From Euperipatoides rowelli (Eukaryota > Onychophora > Udeonychophora > Euonychophora > Peripatopsidae), in the NCBI GenBank assembly GCA_003024985.2, contig PXIH01S0049127.1: 11,848 nucleotides of DNA; one strand, 5' to 3'. This document shows, one piece after another, positions 1 to 7,478 of this stretch. The position numbers and the translations under genes were made by a program. The notes beneath the pieces are model-generated. The model did not search any database and had not been told where the DNA came from. It saw only the letters and a list, made by a program, of their open reading frames with translations. Every line of letters starts with the position of its first letter. The first letter of the stretch is position 1.

Positions 1-30
1 CCTAAACCTACAAAAAACACTAACATCAAG

Positions 31-91
31 TCAGCCATCTTGGATTTTCGACTTCGAAAATTCGGCCGCCATCTTGGCCGCCATTTTGTGG
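31..91. repeat. GC-rich patch with repeated GCCATCTT motifs
   Basis: Two 12-mers, GGCCGCCATCTT (64-75) and GGCCGCCATTTT (76-87), lie head to tail, and a third partial copy, CAGCCATCTT, lies at 32-41. The core GCCGCCATCTT is the reverse complement of the YY1 consensus AAGATGGCGGC. The patch is much richer in G+C and CpG than its surroundings and lies just outside the duplicated upstream module. It may be a proximal regulatory cluster, or the edge of a dispersed repeat, since motifs of this kind are common in animal repeats. The motifs are seen directly; a regulatory role is inference. Confidence 0.4.
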
Positions 92-117
92 GCTCGAAAC
101 GGTGTTTATACTCTACT

Positions 118-387
118 GTTATTAAATGTTAAAAGTTAAAAATAATGATTTTTAAGGAAAGTACCAGCATACATAATTGATATGTAAATTTGATAAAATG
201 TAAATTTTTTTAATGTCAATTATCAGTTATAAAATGAATAATTTGTTGCTTCTTTCAACACCATTTTATTCAATAAGACAAAATAGACAATCTTCTTAGA
301 CAATGGACTGATACCAATAAACAATATTTAAGGACGAGTACGACTTATAAAAGTTAGTGCTCATCCTAGTCTGTTGCTCCTAAAACC
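118..387 (+). promoter_or_regulatory. Upstream/promoter module of receptor exon, copy 1
   Basis: This stretch runs directly into the receptor start codon and matches 11523-11764 in the same orientation. The first 35 bases differ at one position, and further blocks around GAAAGTACCAG, AAATGTAAATTTTT, CTTTCAACACC and TTCAATAAGACA are nearly identical. Copy 1 carries about 30 bases near 288-318 that copy 2 lacks. A TATA box (TATAAAAG) is at 346-353 and is kept in copy 2. Conservation of the TATA region in both copies favours a promoter, although a dispersed repeat is also possible. Confidence 0.6.
346..353 (+). promoter_or_regulatory. TATA box
   Basis: TATAAAAG lies 42 bases before the ATG at 388. 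Transcription usually starts about 30 bases after a TATA box, which would give a leader of only 10-12 bases before ATG 388 but nearly 50 before the in-frame ATG at 424. The equivalent site in the second copy is TATAAAG at 11722-11728. Confidence 0.5.
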
Positions 388-1075
388 ATGTTTGTATTTA
401 GTCTAAACGATGTAGTTATACATATGTTATTTTCAAAGTTTATTATATATTTGAATTTATTTAATTTAAGTATAGTAAGTGTTGAAGCTATTTATACTGT
501 TTATACTGTAAGAGACTATATGGGCTTTTCTATTGCTAAGTTTAAATTGGAATCAGCTGCCTTGGATTTATCTATAGACAGCATTAATCGTTATATTTTA
601 TCATCCAATAATTCAATTAGTCTAACTAAGATTATTATATCAGATTCTAGTGGGCCAAATAACATTACCCTTCACATTGCTGAATTGTACTATAATAGAA
701 GTAATATCCCTTTCCTCCTAACACATATAAATCCTCAGGATTCAAAGCGCTTGTCGTTAATGATCTTTGATTGGAATATTATTGGATTTAATATTATTGG
801 TTTGGGATCTTTGGAAGATAGATATCATTCAACATTTGTTGATATATTACCTTTATGTCAAGATATGCACAATTCCGTTACCTACATTTTAGAATTCTTT
901 AATTGGATGGCGGTAGTGTATTTATATGATGAATGCTATTTCCCATCTTTTGAATATGCTAAATATTTTAATGAAATTTATATGAAGAACATTTCTGTAA
1001 CGAAATATTCATATTGTAGTCACAAAGCTATCAACTATAAACCATTATTGGAACATTCCCTCAATTATGCAAGAG
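388..1075 (+). CDS. First exon of ANF-receptor-type membrane receptor (partial)
   Basis: This exon encodes about 229 residues of an extracellular ligand-binding domain of the ANF-receptor (type I periplasmic-binding-protein-like) family, which is found in receptor guanylyl cyclases, glutamate receptors and related proteins. A hydrophobic segment at residues about 13-34 looks like a signal peptide. It is best framed if translation starts at Met13 (424), although ATG 388 has an acceptable AAAACC context. Family features include the run DWNIIGFNIIGLGS (about 128-141), DRYHSTFVDILPL (about 144-156) and FFNWMAVVYLYDE (about 170-182), typical of the strand-helix-strand segment leading to the hinge. 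N-glycosylation sequons occur at N74, N92, N103 and N201, and cysteines at 157, 183 and 210. The exon ends at AG|GTAAGT with phase 1; reading through would reach a stop at 1093-1095. Transmembrane and intracellular domains are not in the window, so the receptor class is unknown. An intact 235-codon frame in such AT-rich DNA suggests real selection. Confidence 0.75.
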
Positions 1076-1455
1076 GTAAGTTTTTGAAATTTTAAATTAA
1101 TTGTTTTTTTTTATATTTATAGGGTAGCCTAATAAATGAAAAAGTCTACATTCTTAAATTTTTATATATTAAAAAAACAATAGTCTAATGTTTGAAGCTC
1201 AATTCCAAATTCAGTATATAAAGTAGATTTTTATAGACATTAGAAGATCACTTTTTAGATAAAACAACTTAGAATGACACGTTTTTGGATGTCTTAATAA
1301 TTAAAATTTCATTTGTGTTAGACAATAAAAAAAGCAATGTTTAGGCTATAAGTTTTCTTTAAAATTATTGTTAGGCTATATATTCAAGAAATTTTTAAAT
1401 CAGTTTTAATTATTTACACCATTCATCTATTGTTACTTTACCGTGAGTGAGATAT
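1076..1455 (+). other. Start of intron, non-coding
   Basis: The stretch begins with a consensus splice donor (GTAAGT at 1076-1081) and then holds very AT-rich sequence with stops in every frame. The exact 10-mer TTAGGCTATA appears twice, at 1341-1350 and 1371-1380. No exon or RNA gene is seen. Confidence 0.55.
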
Positions 1456-1460
1456 TAGGT

Positions 1461-1477
1461 TCTTTTTTTTATTTTTT
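1461..1477 (-). other. Probable poly(A) tail of the LINE
   Basis: The plus strand reads TCTTTTTTTTATTTTTTGG, which on the minus strand is an A-rich tract in the place expected for the 3' tail of the retrotransposon. About 430 bases separate it from the last recognisable ORF2 motif, a plausible ORF2 end plus 3' UTR. Other A/T runs are common here, so the exact boundary is uncertain. Confidence 0.45.
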
Positions 1478-1899
1478 GGAACTGCTCCCCCAAAAATTAT
1501 TTATTCATATATTAACAAAAGAAAATATATCAATATAAAACCATCATACATAACTAAAACAATATATAATGTTACAATCATTTTGAAAAGTACATAATAT
1601 CAAATCCAAAATTTAATTACCGGTGTACAATAAAATATTCCTCATAAACAAATCAATTATATCAAGAGATAAAAAAAAATTAAATCTTTATTATACATAA
1701 TTCTCATTTCTGAAGTAAAATATACCAGAGGGTCTCAAATTTAAACCTCTAAATACTTTGGCATTCCTTATCTTTCACATAAAAACGATGCATATACAAC
1801 TATCACAAACTGCTCTCTAAATTTATCTTAGTAAATTTAAGCCTATTGATATGATATCAGAATTATTTAATTGGTTATTGGAAAAATAAAAAAATCCTA

Positions 1900-2529
1900 T
1901 TTCTAAAATCATAAAAATAATGGCAGTGAAAAAAGATGTGATCATCAGCCTCCATTCGTTGACAAAAGCAACAAGATTCATCATAATTAGCCCTATTTGC
2001 TTACCATAAAATGTTTAGTTTTGTGAGCCCTATGCATAAATTTAAATCAAAAATCAAAAATGTTTGGTGGGTATCTTAAAGCTATAGTAATACTTGAAAA
2101 AAAATCTTATTAATTATGTTATTATGTTATCCCTAATTATTATAGTATTTGTATGTTATTTTTTTCTGTAACTGGATTGTCAAAAGTATCTATAATTATC
2201 AGAGTAGCTACTAGCTATAAAAATGATGTGACCTAATTAACCTCTGTGGTGGAGTGTCTGTAGGATAACATGTAAGAATCTTGCAATTATTGGTTTCAGC
2301 CTTATATAAAAACTAAAATCACATTAAATCTAATTGTTGTAAAGATCACCTCTAAATCGTATAGCAAAAGCTTATAATGAGAAATCGGTACCAATTTGTT
2401 CTCCCATAAAACCCTATTAGCTATATTATAAACTTTTTTAATAAAAGACTTTGTAAAAACATGTGGAACAAAATAATAAATTTTACTAAAAAAGTAATAA
2501 TTTATAATTTTCACCTTTGATAAGGACAA
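1900..2529 (-). pseudogene. LINE ORF2, C-terminal part: post-RT region and Cys-His motif
   Basis: The upper part (2302-2529) translates to a stretch with LSKVKIINYYFFSKIYYF, then NRVLWENK and ISHYKLLLYDLE, which corresponds to the conserved region after the RT palm in L1/Tx1-type ORF2 proteins; the usual GG(L) after this point is lost to a frameshift. Near 1910-1995 another frame gives CCFCQRMEADDHIFFHC, a C-x2-C...H-x3-H-C pattern typical of the C-terminal Cys-His (zf-RVT-like) motif. The residues just before it continue in a different frame, so at least one indel separates them. A non-functional remnant. Confidence 0.7.
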
Positions 2530-3640
2530 ATATTTATTCTCTACAGACTTCTCTAAAAACCCAAAATTTTCCAGTAAATAGTTTTACACTTTAAAAACGA
2601 TATGGAATGCCAAGTACAGTATTTTCGTTGGGAAATTTGGATTAAAATCTTTGTTTAACATATTAAAGAAAGGTTTCCATACATAAGTTTTATTTCTGTT
2701 GAATAAAGATTCCATGTAAGTCTCAAAATCATTAATAATTTAAATTTTTTTTTGGAATTAGTCTATCATTTTCCACTATTACAGTCATATCATCTAAGTA
2801 AGCAAGAACACTGACCTTAACTCCAAAATTCTGTAAAATGATCATGCAATCCAAACTCCCCAACTTAATCAATAAGTCGTTAATATATAATGTAAACAAA
2901 CTAGAGCTCAAAGGTGACCCTTGTGTAATTCCTCTCTTCAAAGGAATAGAATAAAAAAGCTTAGAATCATATTTAATGTTGACCGATATATTTGTTATAT
3001 AATTGATTATCCCTCTTGATAAATTAGAGTGAATGAATGCTTTAATTATATTATTGATTCGTACTTTAATGTTTACCATATCAAAAGCCTTGAAACATCC
3101 AAAAAAAATTATGGAAGCATGTTTCAACTTCTGAATTTTATTTTATGTAACGCTTCCTGTAGCATTAATAATGGTATACATATTTGGAGACTTTTTTAGC
3201 AAATTGATAAGGTACCAGTAATTTATCAATCGATGCATACATTTTGTCATTTAAAATCCTGCAAAGAGTTTCAAATTGGTCTTAATGGGCAAATCTCTAT
3301 ATGCTTGGAGGGCTCTATCTTCTTTTTAAAAGTACCATATATGAATCAATCAATGAGCTATTTTTAACTGACTTGTTAATAAGAAAGTTAAAAAAATTTC
3401 AAATAAAGGAATGAGAAAATGATTAAAAATTTTGCATGTTTTATAATTTACTAGGTCTGGTCCAGGCTGACAATAATTATTAATGCCTTCAAGAGCTGAA
3501 CATATTATATCCTGTCTATTAATCAAATAATTAGCACCATTAGAGATCGACTCATCTACTTCAAAATCAGTATCTCCTAAATCGAAACTACAACTGGCTG
3601 GTACTCTATTATATAAATTATTTTAGTGACCAAAAATTAA
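2530..3640 (-). pseudogene. LINE ORF2, reverse transcriptase domain
   Basis: The clearest block (2732-3127) holds the palm signatures in order: FFGCFKAFDMVN (normally D-x-x-KAFD-x-V), RGITQGSPLSSSLFTLYIN, and AYLDDMTVI at the catalytic site, with the two aspartates kept (YLDD codons at 2789-2800). Upstream frames still show PGPDLVNYKTCKIF and an AYRDLPIKTNLKLFAGF run that matches the YRPISL/K-F/A-ILN region of this RT group, but they are cut by stops. This enzyme would prime cDNA synthesis at nicked chromosomal DNA. The first palm Asp (normally before the KAFD run) appears as Gly, and frameshifts occur before and after the block, so it is inactive. Confidence 0.85.
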
Positions 3641-4010
3641 ATTCACCATCTCTATATTTTTAACACTACATCTATTATGATATAAATTCGTCAATGAAGA
3701 AGTAAATTTTTTAAAAAAAAATATAGAGGTTGTTAACTGTGTTATTCGTATGAAGATAATATAATTTTTTGTTTCAATCTGATATGATTATTTTTCTCAT
3801 TAATCATGTTCAAGGTTGCTAACTCCCCCTTACAGTTTAAAAAGAAAGGTATGTCCTCTTTATTCAAATTTGACATTTTATTTACCATCGAATAAAAAGA
3901 GGAAACTCTGGAGTTTAAGATCATCTTATATTCCCTATTAGCATTGTACACACTATTAAATATGACATTTTTTAAACTCAAGCCATTGTGCAATATTAAA
4001 TGAAGGATAA
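3641..4010 (-). pseudogene. LINE ORF2, linker between endonuclease and RT
   Basis: An open stretch at 3742-3993 encodes a charged helical segment (SRVSSFYSMVNKMSNLNKED) with FLNCKGEL afterwards. This is the expected position and style of the linker joining the endonuclease to the reverse transcriptase in L1/Tx1-like ORF2 proteins. No catalytic motif belongs here, so identification rests mainly on position between two clear domains on the same strand. Confidence 0.55.
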
Positions 4011-4809
4011 TTAAATAAAGTATTTATGGCTATGATTATATCTGAAAAATGATATATTGAATTTCAATTCAGGATGAACAAAGAAATGCTTTTGTTTTAT
4101 CATATAATGTGGACCATTGCTAGTATTAGCAATCTGAACATGAACAATGAGAAAAGTATGAACTGAAAAAAGAGTAGGTCTAATTTCATACTTTATTCTG
4201 GAAAATATATCTACTGCCATCATAAAATAATCTAGTCGATTTGAGACATTGGCCATTCTTGTAAGAATATGTGTTAAATTCAATTTAGCAGCTGCATCAA
4301 ACAAGTTTAATGATTTAGAGATTTTTAAACCATTGTCCAAATAATCTATGCTTGGACTATTGAAATCACCTGCTATAATTATATTATTATCTCCAGCAGG
4401 AATACATTCACATACTTTATGAAATAAAACCCTCTTTCCTATTTTCTGACTAGTCCTTAATAAGAAGAAATATAAAATCCCCCCACCCCCATAATCAAAG
4501 AAATTAAAATTACATTGGGCTCTGCTAATAATATTTTTAAGTCAGATATATCAATAGTTTTCATAATCAAAATCATCACCCCTCTACGAGCTGTATTGGC
4601 CAAAACCTGAAATACGTGAAAATGTTTATTAAATTGTTCTAATTTATTATTGGCTCCCTTTTTTAATTTCATCTCTTGTAACAAACAAACATCTATATCC
4701 ATTCTTAATAATAAAGAAAGCACATGTTTTTTTTTTTTTTTTTATTAAAGCTGTTCAAACCCTGGACATTCAGGGAACATAATTTCAAATGGTTTTGATT
4801 TAGATTCAT
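4011..4809 (-). pseudogene. LINE ORF2, N-terminal AP-type endonuclease domain
   Basis: A start codon candidate lies at 4807-4809. The endonuclease signatures follow in order across at least three frames: LKLCSLNVQGLN (motif with the catalytic Asn; NVQGLN at 4753-4770), DVCLLQEM (metal-binding Glu region), IIIAGDFNSPS (GDFN at 4359-4370) and SNRLDYFMM (R-x-DY motif, 4228-4242). The final Ser-Asp-His motif reads SVH (4155-4166), so the Asp that orients the catalytic His is replaced by Val. A 17-18-base homopolymer near 4730-4745 breaks the frame just after the first motif. In active elements this domain nicks the target DNA. Confidence 0.8.
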
Positions 4810-5336
4810 TCTTAAATGAAAAATTTGTCATTTAAATATCCACAATAAACCCCTTTTTGTTCTATTATAGCAACTCTAAATATTTTATAATATGCTATCA
4901 ATCTCACAAAATCAACAACAGAAAAAAGCATAATATAAGTAATTAACAATATAATCGTGTAAAAGATTAATCCTATTAATTTCAATTTCTCTTTCTAAAC
5001 TATTGCACCAAAATAACATAAAATAACCTGAAAACAATGTAAATAATAACTTGCTAATCAAAAGAAAAGTATTACCCCCCCCCTTATGTTTTGCATCATA
5101 TAACCTAATCTGAAAGCAGCATAAACTGCAATATAGCCAAACTTGTATATATTGCATAATATTAGGTAAAACTAACAATGATAGGCCCAAGGAAAAAGAA
5201 AGTTAATGTTCTCTGCTACTGATTTACTATTCTTATCCATTGTTCAGTTTTAGCTTTTAATTAAAACTAGTAATTCAGTGTTGGTCGAAATTCGACCAAT
5301 AAGAAAATTTCCTTTGTAAAAAGCCCCGCCACAACG
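4810..5336 (-). other. Spacer between LINE ORF1 and ORF2
   Basis: About 500 bases separate the two retrotransposon ORFs. A 92-codon open stretch at 4912-5190 (minus) encodes a hydrophobic, Cys-rich peptide with no family resemblance that I recognise; chance in AT-rich DNA is the simplest explanation. The stretch also holds a C-run (5087-5093) and the perfect palindrome at 5281-5299. Confidence 0.45.
5281..5299. repeat. Perfect 9-1-9 palindrome
   Basis: TTGGTCGAA-A-TTCGACCAA forms two perfect 9-base arms around one base, just upstream (in transposon orientation, downstream) of the ORF1 end. It could form a small cruciform or hairpin, or be a dimeric protein site. No function is known to me. 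Confidence 0.6.
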
Positions 5337-6456
5337 TTACACAATGAATGTTTTAATTTTATATATAAATTTTAGCTCATTGCACTCCCTCTCCATATAA
5401 ACTTTAATTCTGCCAAATCTCACACTCCTCCGTGTGCCCAATATGCTTAAAAAGGGATCCAAAGTTTTCCCTTCACGTATTAACACAGTATATAGATTAA
5501 ATAAATTTAGATTACTTTCAATTTCCTCTGTTGCCAACTTAGAAATCAATCGGTGTTTCTCCAGTACACAAACCAGCTTCATCAATTGCCACAGATAACA
5601 AATCATCAACCTGTGAATCAGAAGATGCTAAACTCATTAAACCAACCACTTTGCACACAGGGATAACGTTACCGCCTGCCAACTTCATGGACTCATCTCC
5701 ACTATTCTCTAAAACTCCTTTAACTAAGCTCAAACTAAGATTTTGTCACTACATGTAGAAGATTGCTCTGTAACAGCCCAAGATGTTTGAATACCCTTCA
5801 ATCCATCCACATAAGATTTAGCCCAAGAATGACCAACCCGGCATCTTTTACACCATCGCTGATTACAATCTCTAATTGTGTGGAAATAACTTTTGCACCT
5901 ATAGCAAATGCGCTGATGACCCTGAACATGTATCCAGCCTCTAAAATTTCCAGACGAGGTAATCAAATAAGGTAAATCTCTGACCTACAACAGAATCATT
6001 CAAATTCATTGCAACATATGTAGGAGTGGTATAGTAAGATTTTGTATCACTAATAATTCTGATCATTGGCACTCAAGTGTCAAAATTTATCCATAACATC
6101 CCAAAAGAATCCCAATCTCAGACTCAATGATAGAATAAGGTATCCAAGTAATTGAGAACTTTACAATGATTTTGTCCGTAAAGCATCAGCAGTAAACACT
6201 TACCAGTACTCATATCTTAGAAACAACTGCTTAAAAGTCAATAAGCTTCCCTAGTTTCAAAACGAATGAACATATATGCTGGATAATCCAGAGAGTTCAG
6301 CTCTTATAAATCTTCCAAAATGTTTAAAGCATTTAACATGTCAATAATATTTTCTTCCGATGTTCATTTGGTTCAATAGGCTTCATCTACTATTACAAAT
6401 ACTGTAGAGAATTCAGACACTAGAAAAAAATATTTGTTTAAGTTATCAATTACCAT
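5337..6456 (-). pseudogene. LINE ORF1, gag-like protein with CCHC knuckles
   Basis: Read in several frames this gives about 370 codons of a nucleic-acid-binding ORF1 protein. An in-frame ATG is at 6454-6456. The early part shows SLDYPAYMFIRFETREAY, the middle VKFSITWIPYSIIESEIGIL, then IRIISDTKSYYTTPTYVAMN, the pattern expected of a gag/RRM-like core. The zinc knuckles follow: CYRCKSYFHTIRDC (exact C-x2-C-x4-H-x4-C, about 5865-5906), then CKRCRVGHSWAKSY, where Tyr stands in place of the last Cys. The C-terminal segment ends in GTRRSVRFGRIKVYMERE and a stop at 5337-5339. Internal stops and at least three frameshifts show it is dead. ORF1 proteins package the transposon RNA. Confidence 0.75.
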
Positions 6457-6784
6457 ATTATTTTGGCCAGTTGCTGCAAACCTGTCATTATAACTACTAT
6501 CGCTAAAGATACAAACTAATACAGCAAAAATCCAGGTTCAACACTACTACTTAACCAAGTTAAAAGGCATTCACTAAGCTCCAATTTCAGCTTGCAATCT
6601 TCAAACACGAAGAAAAGTCAGTAAATTTAAATTCCTTAACAGCAGCGAATAAAAAACATAATACCCCAGCAATCATTCAGTAAGGTCCACCAACAACAGT
6701 ATAACAGAAGAAATCCACAGTAAAAATTAATCCATAAATAACCACGGGGAATGACATATTACAGTTCAAAGCAATATTTTGATG
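6457..6784 (-). other. Putative 5' leader of the LINE
   Basis: No Met-initiated coding stretch is recognisable. A short frame open up to about 6545 precedes the ORF1 start and ends with DRFAATGQNN, so ORF1 may once have begun slightly earlier. The rest is AT-rich and is assigned to the LINE leader by position and by the possible target-site duplication at 6785-6795. Confidence 0.35.
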
Positions 6785-6836
6785 GAGTGAAATCTGTCTG
6801 TCATAGTTTTTAAGCATGTCCCAAAAATGTACAAAT

Positions 6837-6854
6837 ATTGGGTACCTTGAAACA
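6837..6854 (-). repeat. Left terminal inverted repeat candidate
   Basis: ATTGGGTACCTTGAAACA is the outermost left copy of the GTTTCAAGTTACCCCA-like motif, in inverted orientation relative to 9666-9683 and 9958-9973. It is taken as the left end of the pogo-like transposon; the exact border is not proven. Confidence 0.45.
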
Positions 6855-7017
6855 CCTTTTAACTTTAATTTACCACATATTTTTTGTTTTATTAATAATT
6901 TTCATCTAATCACTCATAAAGTATAGGTGGCATAATAATGAGACCAGAACATTGGTAATGCAACCCCACATTTTGTGTTAGTGTAGAGTGTAAACCAATT
7001 TATTATTTTTTTATGAG

Positions 7018-7055
7018 GGTTTCAAGTTACTCCACTGGGTGGTGATACTTGAACA
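7018..7055. repeat. Inverted pair of subterminal motifs, left flank
   Basis: GGTTTCAAGTTACTCCAC (7018-7035, plus) faces TGGTGATACTTGAACA (7040-7055, minus copy), giving an imperfect hairpin with a loop of a few bases. A matching arrangement of inverted copies is seen on the other side of the transposase gene at 9282-9318, as expected for subterminal transposase-binding sites. Confidence 0.5.
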
Positions 7056-7478
7056 TCAATCATTTAACAAGAGAATTTTGTGGTTTTCCAAGTTAGAAGT
7101 CTATTTGGATATTTGAAACATTTTAAAATGTGAAAAAATGCCGTAAAAGAAAACTTTTATTTTTTTAATGTTAAAGTTTTTATGACCATGTAAAATGTAA
7201 AAATGAGGACAGGGGAATTAAATGTATCATTAATTCAACTTAAGGTGGATACATTTCAATTGGAAAACAGTAATGACACCTTCTTATGAACAAAGGTTTC
7301 ATTATACAAACAATGTCTTTGATATTCACTTAGCAAATATCCTTTTCTTGCATAAATATGTAGATGTTAGACGCTTTTGTTGACCTCCTCATAAATATAA
7401 GCTCAAATTTGTCCCCATTAATAGTTAAATTTGTGCTACAAAGTTTTTGTATTTTCTTTTTTTTTTCCTTGATAGTAT
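7056..7478 (-). other. Transposon 3' flank, non-coding
   Basis: AT-rich sequence between the transposase stop and the left subterminal repeats. No coding signal or RNA gene is seen. A T-rich run at 7455-7466 (plus strand) lies just past the stop codon. Confidence 0.4.

Larger units (their letters stand above)
1456..6784 (-). mobile_element. Decayed non-LTR retrotransposon (LINE), L1/Tx1-like
   Basis: Read on the minus strand, the order is 5' leader, ORF1 with CCHC knuckles, spacer, then ORF2 with AP endonuclease, reverse transcriptase and C-terminal Cys-His motif, which is the layout of APE-type LINEs. The region after the RT domain (the LSLSKVKIINYYFFSKIYYF stretch and an FLW-like VLWENK) resembles the L1/Tx1 group; that assignment is tentative. 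The 3' end is placed at the A-rich tail (T-rich on the plus strand, 1461-1477). The 5' end at about 6784 rests only on an imperfect direct repeat, GAGTGAGATAT at 1445-1455 and GAGTGAAATCT at 6785-6795 (9 of 11 matching), which could be an aged target-site duplication. Many frameshifts and stops make it inactive. It lies antisense to the receptor exon, presumably inside its intron or just downstream of the gene. Confidence 0.8.

Noticed and set aside
4728-4746. Poly(T) run as a retrotransposon tail
   Set aside because: It sits within the endonuclease coding part of ORF2, between two motifs of the same domain, so it is a homopolymer expansion that breaks the frame and not an element end.
5763-5975. 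Plus-strand open frame of 70 codons
   Set aside because: It lies exactly opposite the zinc-knuckle region of LINE ORF1, whose minus-strand reading has a clear family motif; the plus frame is a shadow.
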